From NCBI GenBank assembly GCA_033239005.1, contig BSQZ01000054.1, positions 4,249,431-4,313,430 on the forward strand: a DNA stretch of 64,000 nucleotides. The letters run 5' to 3'. The stretch is from Lamellibrachia satsuma (taxonomy: Eukaryota; Annelida; Polychaeta; Sabellida; Siboglinidae). Below, in pieces: positions 27,501-42,500 of this stretch. Numbering within the stretch: the stretch's first letter is position 1; each line of letters begins with the position of its first letter. Under the pieces are notes generated by a model that saw nothing but the letters and a program-made list of their open reading frames with translations, was not told the DNA's origin and searched no databases. Made by a program: the position numbers and the translations under genes.

Positions 27501-30500
27501 CTTTCATCAAAGTAACCACTGTATTTACATTTATTGCTTACACCTGCAAGACAGCGAAGCCAACTTTGATCATCTACATGTAGTTCTAATCCAATGTTTT
27601 CCCAGTGTTAAGACAAACGTCGGAACTAGAGCTTTCTAAGTTGCCACACCAACTCTGTGGAACTCACTTTCTATTAGCATTAAGTCGCCAGGAAATATAT
27701 TAACATTTCACCATCAGCTAAAAACCCAATTGTGTACCAGTCCAACTGTTTACAACTGGAATTGTTGAACCGATTAGAAGCTGTCTAACCCTTTTGTTTT
27801 GGTGGGCTGCTGAGCTCGAGTTTACGGAGGATTTTAGTGCAATAGAAGTGTTTTATTGTATTGTAAATATTTGTTTCAGCTGTCCTGAGAGAAGGTGCTT
27901 TGCTCTTCAGGAAAGCAGCCAATGATCTTGTTCATAAGGTATGTGCCTATAGCAGTGTTAACTCCCTTCAGTTTTGCATCACCATTTAAGATATATGATA
28001 TGTGCTGATGTATTACAAGATTATTGTAGTTTACAAATTGTGTTGTCAATCCTGGCAAGTATTGTTCCTCACTAAATGAAGATACATGTTATGTCATAGT
28101 GAGTAAGTATTGTTCCTCACTAAGTGAAGATACATGTTATGACATAGTGAGTAAGTATTGTTCCTCACAAAATGAAGATACATGTTATGACATAGTGAGT
28201 AAGTATTGTTCCTCACAAAATGAAGATACATGTTAGGTCATAGTGAGTAAGTATTGTTCTTCATTAAATGAAGATACATGTTATGTCATAGTGAGTAAGC
28301 ATAAGTAAACAATACACCTTGATATATAGTAATAGTGATGTGGGCATAGTTATAATAATCTACACACATATTTATATTATATTTATTTATTGACGAATAT
28401 CGATCTTTCCATCCAGCATGCAATGAAAACATGACATTCACTGTGAAACAATCAAACTAAACAAATATCGATCTTTCCATTCAGCATGCAATGAAAACAT
28501 GACATTCAATGTGAAACAATCAAACTAAACAAATATCGATCTTTCCATTCAGCATGCAATGAAAACATGACATTCAATGTGAAACAATCAAACTAAACAA
28601 ATATCGATCTTTCCATTCAGCATGCAATGAAAACATGACATTCAGTGTGAAACAATCAAACTAAACAAATAACGGTCAAATTATATGAAAACAAATTGTG
28701 GTTCCTTAAAACGCATTTATACAGTCAAGATTTTAAGATAGATATAGTTTATAACATAATTTTTAATAAAAATGATCAGATTTTGTACCTGTTCATGCGA
28801 ATGCTTTGCAATGTTATTTACACATTTGTTTCAACAGGGTCACTTAACAACGAAAGAACGTTCAGATGACAGACCAACACTGGTTATGAATACATGCTCA
28901 TGGCAAAGGTCGGAGGTCACATTCTGGCCAATGGAAATTTCATCAGAAAAGGCCGATGTAGTTACGCAGGAAGACAGGGAGGGAAGAACTTTGGGTATGG
29001 AGGATGTAACAGATGGAAACATGATTTACTTGACCTGCATCTTTCCCTAGGCAGCTCAGATCATCTATTTCGTTCTTATTGTTCGTAAAACTAAGCTTAA
29101 CATACTTTGTCTGTCGCTGCGCCTAGAGTCTTGAATGAGCTTCTCATCGGTTTGAAATCATCTGTAACTATAGTTCTATTAAAAAAAAACTCAACGCATT
29201 TATTGAAAATTGCATTTCCACCATACATCTTCAGTGGCACTTTGTTCTGATAATGACTTTTGCGCATCCCTGTTCACGGGTATGTTTAATGATTTTGTTT
29301 TGTTGCGCCTGATCACTCCACCACTCAGTGGTCTTCCTCTTTTCTGCTGTCCTGTAAAATCCTGTTTGTGTGCTTACCTAATGATGTAAACGTGCACAAA
29401 CCACCTTTTGTGTCTGATGACTTCTTTGATACATTTAGGGGTGAATATGTCCTCTCTGATCTTGATATTTTGTAATCTGTCTGTCCCGGTAACACCTCTT
29501 ATAGCCCGCAGGAAACATCTCAAACACGTCAAGAGATTGTGTCACCTGTGATTGCAGCATCCAAGCATCAGCACTACATAGGCAGGCTTTAGCTGGATGA
29601 CAGAGTCACAAAGCATTATTGACTTGGTAGAAACATTCTGAGTGTCGTTTATGTTGCAGTGTATGTGACGGACATCCCATCTCTTGGTCACTGTGCATTC
29701 AGACCAGCGGTCAACCTGCCCACTGTGGTCACTGTCGAGAAGCAGGTACTGTAGTGGGCGTTGACTCAGCCGAGGCTGCTTGGTCTGGCTTCCTATTCTC
29801 CTGTTTTACTTCTATGCTGTGTTATCATTAACACACAAGGCCAACAGGTGTATTGCTGTCTATAATAATAATAGTCTTTTGTCATGGGCGATAATGAGGA
29901 AATTTAGACATTTAGGTGCACTTCCAGGAAAGCAAAATGGTAACTCTGTGCTATCACTCAACAAGCAATACACTCAGATACACAATGCTTTAAGTGCATA
30001 ACATTTTTGGCTGCCACGATTTGTAAGTGCAGTGTTGTTACTTCTGCAGAATGTCTGGTTTTATGTGAAATGTAAAATATTCTTCATTTTACCTATAGAA
30101 AACCACAATGTTCTATGCATTTCATTGTAATTTTACAGTATGCTAGATAATATTTTTACATAAATTTGAATACAGTGCAGTTCTAAACTCTGTATAATAT
30201 ATATCATATTACAAATGGTCTAATTTGGATTTTTATAATTAATATAATGCAAACGCACTCCTCTGCCAGAGTGAAGATCTGATCTGCGTACGCAATGGCC
30301 ACATTGAGGCCGTACTGGACCACCTTGGCCGAGTGGTTCGACTGTGTACAGTCGACAATTTGTTAAGGTAAACATTACAAATCACAGGTGTAGCCTGTCT
30401 TGGGTGCTCAAGGAGCCCCGACCGCCCAATTGCCAAATGCCTTGCAAACCTCAGCATTTTCATGCTGAATGGAGGAGGCTAAGCTGTCCCCCTTGGAGCC

Positions 30501-33500
30501 ACGCTGCATTATCATTATTACTGAACTAACTGAAACGTTTGATATCCATAGAATGCTGATGCCTCCGTCCTTCTCTTCCCTCTACTGACTCCTCCGTCCA
30601 TCTCTTTCCTCTACTGATGCCTCCATCCTTCTCTTCCCTGTACTGATGCCTCCATCCTTCTCTTCCCTCTACTGACTCCTCCATCCTTCTCTTTCCTCTA
30701 CTGATGCCTCCATCCTTCTCTTCCCTGTACTGATGCCTCCATCCTTCTCTTCCATCTACTGATGCCTCCATCCTTCTCTTCCCTCTACTGATGCCTCCGT
30801 CCTGCTCTTCCCTCTACTGACTCCTCCGTCCTTTTCTTTCCTCTACTGACGCCTCCATCCTTCTCTTCCCTGTACTGATGCCTCCATCATTCTCTTCCCT
30901 ATACTGATGCCTCCATCCTTCTCTTCCCTCTACTGATGCCTCCGTCCTGCTCTTCCCTCTACTGACGTGTCCGTCATTCTCTTCCCTCTACTGATGCCTC
31001 CATCATTCTCTTCCCTATACTGATGCCTCCGTCCTTCTCTTCCCTCTACTGATGCCTCCGTCCTGCTCTTCCCTCTACTGATGCCTCCGTCCTGCTCTTC
31101 CCTCTACTAAATCCTCCGTCCTTTTCTTCCCTCTACTGATGCCTCCGTCCTTCTCTTTCCTCTACTGATGCCTCCATCCTGCTCTTCCCTCTACTAACTC
31201 CTCCGTCCTTCTCTTCCCTCTACTGATGCCTCCGTCCTTCTCTTCCCTCTACTGATGCCTCCTTCCTGCTCTTCCCTCTACTAACTCCTCCGTCCTTTTC
31301 TTCCCTCTACTGATGCCTCCGTCCTTCTCTTCCCTCTACTGATGCCTCCATCCTGCTCTTCCCTCTACTAACTCCTCCATCCTTCTCTTCCCTCTATTGA
31401 TGCCTCCGTCCTGCTCTTCCCTCTACTGACTCCTCCGTCCTTTTCTTCCCTCTACTGATGCCTCCATCCTTCTCTTCCCTCTACTGACTCCTCCGTCCTT
31501 CTCTTTCCTCTACTAATGCCTCCGTCCTGCTCTTCCCTCTACTAACTCCTCCGTCCTTCTCTTCCCTGTACTGATGCCTCCGTCCTGCTCTTCCCTCTAC
31601 TGACGCCTCCATCCTTCTCTTCCCTCTACTGATGCCTCCGTCCTTCTCTTCCCTCTACTGATGCCTCCGTCCTGCTCTTCCCTCTACTGACTCCTCCGTC
31701 CTTCTCTTTCCTCTACTGATGCCTCCATCATTCTTATCCCTATACTGATGCCTCCATCCTTCTCTTCCCTCTACTGATGCCTCCGTCCTTCTCTTCCCTC
31801 TACTGATGCCTCCGTCCTGCTCTTCCCTCTACTAACTCCTCCGACCTTTTCTTTCCTATACTGACGCCTCCATCATTCTCTTCCCTATACGGATGCCTCC
31901 ATCCTTCTCTTCCCTCTACTGATGCCTCCATCCTGCTCTTCCCTTTACTGACGCCTCCGTCCTTCTCTTCCCTCTACTGACGCCTCCATCCTTCTCTTCC
32001 CTCTACTGATGCCTCCGTGCTGTTCTTCCCTCTACTGACACCTCCGTCCTTCTCTTCCCTCAACTGACGCCTCCGTCCTTCTCTTCCCTCTACTGACTCC
32101 TCCGTCCTTCTCTTTCCTCTACTGACGCCTCCGCTGTTCTCTTTCCTCTACTGACGCCTCCGTCCCTCTCTTCCCTCTACTGACGCCTCCGTCCTTCTCT
32201 TCCCTCTACTGACGCCTCCGTCCTTCTCTTTCCTCTACTGACGCCTCCGTCCCTCTCTTTCCTCTACTGACGCCTCCGTCCTTCTCTTCCCTCTACTGAT
32301 ACCTCCATCATTCTCTTCCCTATACTGATGCCTCCATCCTTCTCTTCCCTCTACTGATGCCTCCGTCCTGCTCTTCCCTCTACTGACTCCTCCGTCCTTC
32401 TCTTCCCTCTACTGCGAAGCCTTGAGCAGCTGCTGAAAACATGTTTTACGAATTTTGTTCCAGAGAATATATTCCTGGAAATGTGTTATAGAAATGTTGT
32501 AGCAGCTGGCAGCCACGCCAACCAGTTTGTGTTGTTTGATGATGTTCCACTCTTCTGGGATGCGTGGGACGTGATGGACTATCACCTCGAAACAAGGTAA
32601 CTTAGTACACCTCTTCCAGTTAACAAGACAATTTGCCTGTTTAGTCATGCAAGACGACCTAAACAATTTGACTATTTTAAACGGTGTTAACATGAGACAT
32701 TGTATTTTACTATAATATACACTTATTGAACGATGCTTGGTTTTATGCATCAGTTGCTTCATAATGTTGTATTGAGCGAACTTGTGAGCCCAATACAACA
32801 TCCTAAAGCATTGAGTACATAAAACTTGTGAGCCCAATACAACATCCTAAAGCATTGACTACATAAAACTTGTGAGCCCAATACAACATCCTAAAGCATT
32901 GAGTACATAAAACTTGTGAGCCCAATACAACATCCTAAAGCATTGACTACATAAAACTTGTGAGCCCAATACAACATCCTGAAGCATTGAGTACATAAAA
33001 CTTGTGAGCCCAATACAACATCCTTAAAGCATTGAGTACGTAAAACTTGTGAGCCCAATACAACATCCTAAAGCATTGACTACATAAAACTTGTGAGCCC
33101 AACACAACATCCTAAAGCATCGAGTACATAAAACTTGTGAGCCCAATACAACATCCTAAAGCATTGACTAAATAAAACTTGTGAGCCCAATACAACATCC
33201 TAAAGCATTGACTAAATAAAACTTGTGAGCCCAATACAACATCATAAAGCATTGAGTACATAAAACTTGTGAGCGCAATACAACATCCTTAAAGCATTGA
33301 GTACGTAAAACTTGTGAGCCCAATACAACATCCTAAAGCATTGACTACATAAAACTTGTGAGCCCAATACAACATCCTTAAAGCATTGAGTACGTAAAAC
33401 TTGTGAGCCCAATACAACATCCTAAAGCATTGAGTACATAAAACTTGTGAGCCCAATACAACATCCTAAAGCATTGACTACATAAAACTTGTGAGCCCAA

Positions 33501-36500
33501 CACAACATCCTAAAGCATCGAGTACATAAAACTTGTGAGCCCAATACAACATCCTTAAAGCATTGAGTACGTAAAACTTGTGAGCCCAATACAACATCCT
33601 AAAGCATTGAGTACATAAAATTTGTGAGCCCAATACAACATCCTAAAGCATCAAGTACATAAAACTTGTGAGCCCAATACAACATCCTAAAGCATTGACT
33701 ACATAAAACTTGTGAGCCCAATATAACATCCTAAAGCATCGAGTACATAAAACTTGTGAGCCCAATACAACATCCTAAAGCATTGAGTACATAAAACTTG
33801 TGAGCCCAATACAACATCCTAAAGCATCGAGTACATAAAACTAGTGAGCCCAATACAACATCCTAAAGCATTGAGTACATAAAACTTGTGAGCCCAATAC
33901 AACATCCTTAAAGCATTGAGTACGTAAAACTTGTGAGCCCAATACAACATCCTAAAGCATTGACTACATAAAACTTGTGAGCCCAACACAACATCCTAAA
34001 GCATCGAGTACATAAAACTTGTGAGCCCAATACAACATCCTAAAGCATTGACTAAATAAAACTTGTGAGCCCAATACAACATCCTAAAGCATTGACTAAA
34101 TAAAACTTGTGAGCCCAATACAACATCATAAAGCATTGAGTACATAAAACTTGTGAGCGCAATACAACATCCTTAAAGCATCGAGTACATAAAACTTGTG
34201 AGCCCAATACAACATCCTAAAGCATTGACTAAATAAAACTTGTGAGCCCAATACAACATCCTAAAGCATTGACTAAATAAAACTTGTGAGCCCAATACAA
34301 CATCATAAAGCATTGAGTACATAAAACTTGTGAGCGCAATACAACATCCTTAAAGCATTGAGTACGTAAAACTTGTGAGCCCAATACAACATCCTAAACC
34401 ATTGAGTACATAAAACTTGTGAGCCCAATACAACATCCTAAAGCATTGACTACATAAAACTTGTGAGCTCAACACAACATCCTAAAGCATCGAGTACATA
34501 AAACTTGTGAGCCCAATACAACATCCTTAAAGCATTGAGTACGTAAAACTTGTGAGCCCAATACAACATCCTAAAGCATTGACTACATAAAACTTGTGAG
34601 CCCAATACAACATCCTAAAGCATCGAGTACATAAAACTTGTGAGCCCAATACAACATACTAAAGCATTGAGTACATAAAACTTGTGAGCCCAATACAACA
34701 TCCTAAAGCATCGAGTACATAAAACTTGTGAGCCCAATACAACATCCTTAAAGCATTGACTACGTAAAACTTGTGAGCCCAATACAACATCCTAAAGCAT
34801 TGAGTACATAAAACTTGTGAGCCCAGTACAACATCCTAAAGCATCGAGTACATAAAACTTGTGAGCCCAATACAACATCCTAAAGCATCGAGTACATAAA
34901 ACTTGTGAGCCCAATACAACATCCTTAAAGCATTGAGTACGTAAAACTTGTGAGCCCAACACAACATCCTAAAGCATTGAGTACATAAAACTTGTGAGTC
35001 CAATACAACATCCTAAAGCATTGAGTACATAAAACTTGTGAGTCCAATACAACATCCTTAAAGCATTGAGTACGTAAAACTTGTGAGCCCAATACAACAT
35101 CCTAAAGCATCGAGTACATAAAACTTGTGAGCCCAATACAACATCCTAAAGCATCGAGTACATAAAACTTGTGAGCCCAATACAACATCCTAAAGCATTG
35201 ACTACATAAAACTTGTGAGCCCAATACAACATCCTAAAGCATTGACTACATAAAATTTGTGAGCCCAATACAACATCCTAAAGCATCGAGTACGTAAAAC
35301 TTGTGAGCCCAATAGAACATCCTAAAGCATTGAGTACGTAAAACTTGTGAGCCCAATACAACATCCTAAAGCATTGACTACATAAAACTTGTGAGCCCAA
35401 TACAGCATCCGAAAGCATTGACTACATAAAACTTGTGAGCCCAATACAACATCCTAAAGCATTGAGTACGTAAAACTTGTGAGCCCAATACAACATCCTA
35501 AAGCATTGACTACATAAAACTTGTGAGCCCAATACAACATCTTAAAGCATTGACTACATAAAACTTGTGAGCCCAATACAACATCCTAAAGCATTGACTA
35601 CATAAAACTTGTGAGCCCAATACAACATCCTAAAGCATCGAGTACATAAAACTTGTGAGCCCAATACAACATCCTAAAGCATTGAGTACGTAAAACTTGT
35701 GAGCCCAATACAACATCCTAAAGCATTGACTACATAAAACTTTGTGAGCCCAATACAACATCCTAAAGCATTGACTACATAAAACTTGTGAGCCCAATAC
35801 AACATCCTAAAGCATCGAGTACATAAAACTTGTGAGCCCAATACAACATCCTAAAGCATTGAGTACATAAAACTTGTGTGCCCAATACAACATCCTAAAG
35901 CATCGAGTACATAAAACTTGTGAGCCCAATACAACATCCTTAAAGCATTGAGTACGTAAAACTTGTGAGCCCAATACAACATCATAAAGCATTGAGTACA
36001 TAAAACTTGTGAGCCCAATACAATATCCTAAAGCATCGAGTACATAAAACTTGTGAGCCCAATACAACATCCTTAAAGCATTGAGTACGTAAAACTTGTG
36101 AGCCCAACACAACATCCTAAAGCATTGAGTACATAAAACTTGTGAGCCCAATACAACATCCTAAAGCATCGAGTAAATAAAACTTGTGAGCCCAATACAA
36201 CATCCTTAAAGCATTGAGTACGTAAAACTTGTGAGCCCAATACAACATCCTAAAGCATTGACTACATAAAACTTGTGAGCCCAATACAACATCCTAAAGC
36301 ATCGAGTACATAAAACTTGTGAGCCCAATACAATATCCTTAAAGCATTGAGTACGTAAAACTTGTGAGCCCAATACAACATCCTAAAGCATTGACTACAT
36401 AAAACTTGTGAGCCCAACACAACATCCTAAAGCATCGAGTACATAAAACTTGTGAGCCCAATACAACATCCTAAAGCATTGACTAAATAAAACTTGTGAG

Positions 36501-39500
36501 CCCAATACAACATCCTAAAGCATTGACTAAATAAAACTTGTGAGCCCAATACAACATCCTAAAGCATTGACTAAATAAAACTTGTGAGCCCAATACAACA
36601 TCCTAAAGCATTGACTAAATAAAACTTGTGAGCCCAACACAACATCCTAAAGCATTGAGTACATAAAACTTGTGAGCCCAATACAACATCCTTAAAGCAT
36701 TGAGTACGTAAAACTTGTGAGCCCAATACAACATCCTAAAGCATTGACTACATAAAACTTGTGAGCCCAACACAACATCCTAAAGCATCGAGTACATAAA
36801 ACTTGTGAGCCCAATACAACATCCTAAAGCATTGACTAAATAAAACTTGTGAGCCCAATACAACATCATAAAGCATTGAGTACATAAAACTTGTGAGCGC
36901 AATACAACATCCTTAAAGCATTGAGTACGTAAAACTTGTGAGCCCAATACAACATCCTAAAGCATTGACTACATAAAACTTGTGAGCCCAATACAACATC
37001 CTTAAAGCATTGAGTACGTAAAACTTGTGAGCCCAATACAACATCCTAAAGCATTGAGTACATAAAACTTGTGAGCCCAATACAACATCCTAAAGCATTG
37101 ACTACATAAAACTTGTGAGCCCAACACAACATCCTAAAGCATCGAGTACATAAAACTTGTGAGCCCAATACAACATCCTTAAAGCATTGAGTACGTAAAA
37201 CTTGTGAGCCCAATACAACATCCTAAAGCATTGAGTACATAAAACTTGTGAGCCCAATACAACATCCTAAAGCATCGAGTACATAAAACTTGTGAGCCCA
37301 ATACAACATCCTAAAGCATTGACTACATAAAACTTGTGAGCCCAATACAACATCCTAAAGCATCGAGTACATAAAACTTGTGAGCCCAATACAACATACT
37401 AAAGCATTGAGTACATAAAACTTGTGAGCCCAATACAACATCCTAAAGCATCGAGTACATAAAACTTGTGAGCCCAATACAACATCCTTAAAGCATTGAG
37501 TACGTAAAACTTGTGAGCCCAATACAACATCCTAAAGCATTGAGTACATAAAACTTGTGAGCCCAATACAACATCCTAAAGCATCGAGTACATAAAACTT
37601 GTGAGCCCAATACAACATCCTAAAGCATCGAGTACATAAAACTTGTGAGCCCAATACAACATCCTTAAAGCATTGAGTACGTAAAACTTGTGAGCCCAAC
37701 ACAACATCCTAAAGCATTGAGTACATAAAACTTGTGAGTCCAATACAACATCCTAAAGCATTGAGTACATAAAACTTGTGAGCCCAACACAACATTCTAA
37801 AGCATTGAGTACATAAACTTGTGAGTCCAATACAACATCCTAAAGCATTGAGTACATAAAACTTGTGAGCCCAATACAACATCCTAAAGCATTGAGTACA
37901 TAAAACTTGTGAGCCCAATACAACATCATAAAGCATCGAGTACATAAAACTTGTGAGCCCAATACAACATCCTAAAGCATCGAGTACATAAAACTTGTGA
38001 GCCCAATACAACATCCTAAAGCATCGAGTACATAAAACTTGTGAGCCCAATACAACATCCTAAAGCATCGAGTACATAAAACTTGTGAGCCCAATACAAC
38101 ATCCTAAAGAATCGAGTACATAAAACTTGTGAGCCCAATACAACATCCTAAAGCATCGAGTACATAAAACTTGTGAGCCCAATACAACATCCTAAAGCAT
38201 TGACTACATAAAACTTGTGAGCCCAATACAACATCCTAAAGCATTGACTACATAAAACTTGTGAGTCCAATAAAACATCCTAAAGCATCGAGTACATAAA
38301 ACTTGTGAGCCCAATACAACATCCTAAAGCATTGACTACATAAAACTTGTGAGCCCAATACAACATCCTAAAGCATTGACTACATAAAACTTGTGAGCCC
38401 AATACAACATCCGAAAGCATTGACTACATAAAACTTGTGAGCCCAATACAACATCCTAAAGCATTGAGTACATAAAACTTGTGAGCCCAATACAACATCC
38501 TAAAGCATTGACTACATAAAACTTGTGAGTCCAATACAACATCCTAAAGCATTGAGTACATAAAACTTGTGAGCCCAATACAACATCCTAAAGCATTGAG
38601 TACATAAAACTTGTGAGCCCAATACAACATCCTAAAGCATCGAGTACATAAAACTTGTGAGCCCAAAACAACATCCTAAAGCATTGAGTACATAAAACTT
38701 GTGAGCCCAATACAACATCCTAAAGCATTGAGTACATAAAACTTGTGAGCCCAATACAACATCCTAAAGCATCGAGTACATAAAACTTGTGAGCCCAATA
38801 CAACATCCTAAAGCATGGAGTACATAAAACTTGTGAGCCCAATACAACATCCTAAAGCATGGAGTACATAAAACTTGTGAGCCCAATACAACATCCTAAA
38901 GCATCGAGTACATAAAACTTGTGAGCCCAATACAACATCCTAAAGCATTGAGTACATAAAACTTGTGAGCCCAATACAACATCCTAAAGCATCGAGTAAA
39001 TAAAACTTGTGAGCCCAATACAACATCCTAAAGCATCGAGTACATAAAACTTGTGAGCCCAATACAACATCCTAAAGCATCGAGTACATAAAACTTGTGA
39101 GCCCAATACAACATCCTAAAGCATTGACTACATAAAACTTGTGAGCCCAATACAACATCCTAAAGCATTGACTACATAAAACTTGTGAGCCCAATACAAC
39201 ATCCTAAAGCATTGACTACATAAAACTTGTGAGCCCAATACAACATCCTAAAGCATTGAGTACATAAAACTTGTGAGCCCAATACAACATCCTAAAGCAT
39301 TGACTACATAAAACTTGTGAGCCCAATACAACATCCGAAAGCATTGACTACATAAAACTTGTGAGCCCAATACAACATCCTAAAGCATCGAGTACGTAAA
39401 ACTTGTGAGCCCAATAGAACATCCTAAAGCATTGAGTACGTAAAACTTGTGAGCCCAATACAACATCCTAAAGCATTGACTACATAAAACTTGTGAGCCC

Positions 39501-42500
39501 AATACAGCATCCTAAAGCATTGACTACATAAAACTTGTGAGCCCAATACAACATCCTAAAGCATTGAGTACATAAAACTTGTGAGCCCAATACAACATCC
39601 TAAAGCATTGAGTACATAAAACTTGTGAGCCCAATACAACATCCTAAAGCATTGACTACATAAAACTTGTGAGCCCAATACAACATCCTAAAGCATTGAC
39701 TACATAAAACTTGTGAGCCCAATACAACATCCTAAAGCATCGAGTACATAAAACTTGTGAGCCCAATACAACATCCTAAAGCATTGAGTACGTAAAACTT
39801 GTGAGCCCAATACAACATCCTAAAGCATTGACTACATAAAACTTGTGAGCCCAATACAACATCCTAAAGCATTGACTACATAAAACTTGTGAGCCCAATA
39901 CAACATCCTAAAGCATTGAGTACATAAAACTTGTGAGCCCAATACAACATCCTAAAGCATTGACTACATAAAACTTGTGAGTCCAATACAACATCCTAAA
40001 GCATTGAGTACATAAAACTTGTGAGTCCAATACAACATCCTTAAAGCATTGAGTACGTAAAACTTGTGAGCCCAACACAACATTCTAAAGCATTGAGTAC
40101 ATAAAACTTGTGAGTCCAATACAACATCCTAAAGCATTGAGTACATAAAACTTGTGAGCCCAATACAACATCCTAAAGCATTGAGTACATAAAACTTGTG
40201 AGCCCAATACAACATCCTAAAGCATTGAGTACATAAAACTTGTGAGCCCAATACAACATCCTAAAGCATCGAGTAAATAAAACTTGTGAGCCCAATACAA
40301 CATCCTTAAAGCATTGAGTACGTAAAACTTGTGAGCCCAATACAACATCCTAAAGCATTGACTACATAAAACTTGTGAGCCCAATACAACATCCTAAAGC
40401 ATCGAGTACATAAAACTTGTGAGCCCAATACAACATCCTTAAAGCATTGAGTACGTAAAACTTGTGAGCCCAATACAACATCCTAAAGCATTGACTACAT
40501 AAAACTTGTGAGCCCAACACAACATCCTAAAGCATCGAGTACATAAAACTTGTGAGCCCAATACAACATCCTAAAGCATTGACTAAATAAAACTTGTGAG
40601 CCCAATACAACATCCTAAAGCATTGACTAAATAAAACTTGTGAGCCCAATACAACATCCTAAAGCATTGAGTACATAAAACTTGTGAGCCCAATACAACA
40701 TCCTAAAGCATTGACTACATAAAACTTGTGAGCCCAATACAACATCCTAAAGCATTGACTACATAAAACTTGTGAGCCCAACACAACATCCTAAAGCATT
40801 GAGTACATAAAACTTGTGAGCCCAATACAACATCCTTAAAGCATTGAGTACGTAAAACTTGTGAGCCCAATACAACATCCTAAAGCATTGAGTACATAAA
40901 ACTTGTGAGCCCAACACAACATCCTAAAGCATCGAGTACATAAAACTTGTGAGCCCAATACAACATCCTAAAGCATTGACTACATAAAACTTGTGAGCCC
41001 AATACAACATCCTAAAGCATTGAGTACATAAAACTTGTGAGCCCAATACAACATCCTAAAGCATTGAGTACATAAAACTTGTGAGCCCAATACAACATCC
41101 TTAAAGCATTGAGTACGTAAAACTTGTGAGCCCAATACAACATCCTAAAGCATTGACTACATAAAACTTGTGAGCCCAATACAACATCCTTAAAGCTTTG
41201 AGTACGTAAAACTTGTGAGCCCAATACAACATCCTAAAGCATTGAGTACATAAAACTTGTGAGCCCAATACAACATCCTAAAGCATTGAGTACATAAAAC
41301 TTGTGAGCCCAACACAACATCCTAAAGCATTGAGTACATAAAACTTGTGAGCCCAATACAACATCCTAAAGCATTGACTACATAAAACTTGTGAGCCCAA
41401 TACAACATCCTAAAGCATTGAGTACATAAAACTTGTGAGCCCAATACAACATCCTAAAGCATTGAGTACATAAAACTTGTGAGCCCAATACAACATCCTA
41501 AAGCATTGACTACATAAAACTTGTGAGCCCAATACAACATCCTAAAGCATCGAGTACATAAAACTTGTGAGCCCAATACAACATACTAAAGCATTGAGTA
41601 CATAAAACTTGTGAGCCCAATACAACATCCTAAAGCATCGAGTACATAAAACTTGTGAGCCCAATACAACATCCTAAAGCATTGACTAAATAAAACTTGT
41701 GAGCCCAATACAACATCCTAAAGCATTGACTAAATAAAACTTGTGAGCCCAATACAACATCCTAAAGCATTGAGTACATAAAACTTGTGAGCCCAATACA
41801 ACATCCTAAAGCATTGACTACATAAAACTTGTGAGCCCAATACAACATCCTAAAGCATTGACTACATAAAACTTGTGAGCCCAATACAACATCCTAAAGC
41901 ATTGACTACATAAAACTTGTGAGCCCAATACAACATCCTTAAAGCATTGAGTACATAAAACTTGTGAGCCCAATACAACATCCTAAAGCATTGACTACAT
42001 AAAACTTGTGAGCCCAACACAACATCCTAAAGCATCGAGTACATAAAACTTGTGAGCCCAATACAACATCCTAAAGCATTGACTAAATAAAACTTGTGAG
42101 CCCAATACAACATCCTAAAGCATTGACTAAATAAAACTTGTGAGCCCAATACAACATCATAAAGCATTGAGTACATAAAACTTGTGAGCGCAATACAACA
42201 TCCTTAAAGCATTGAGTACGTAAAACTTGTGAGCCCAATACAACATCCTAAAGCATTGACTACATAAAACTTGTGAGCCCAATACAACATCCTTAAAGCA
42301 TTGAGTACGTAAAACTTGTGAGCCCAATACAACATCCTAAAGCATGGAGTACATAAAACTTGTGAGCCCAATACAACATCCTAAAGCATTGACTACATAA
42401 AACTTGTGAGCCCAACACAACATCCTAAAGCATCGAGTACATAAAACTTGTGAGCCCAATACAACATCCTTAAAGCATTGAGTACGTAAAACTTGTGAGC

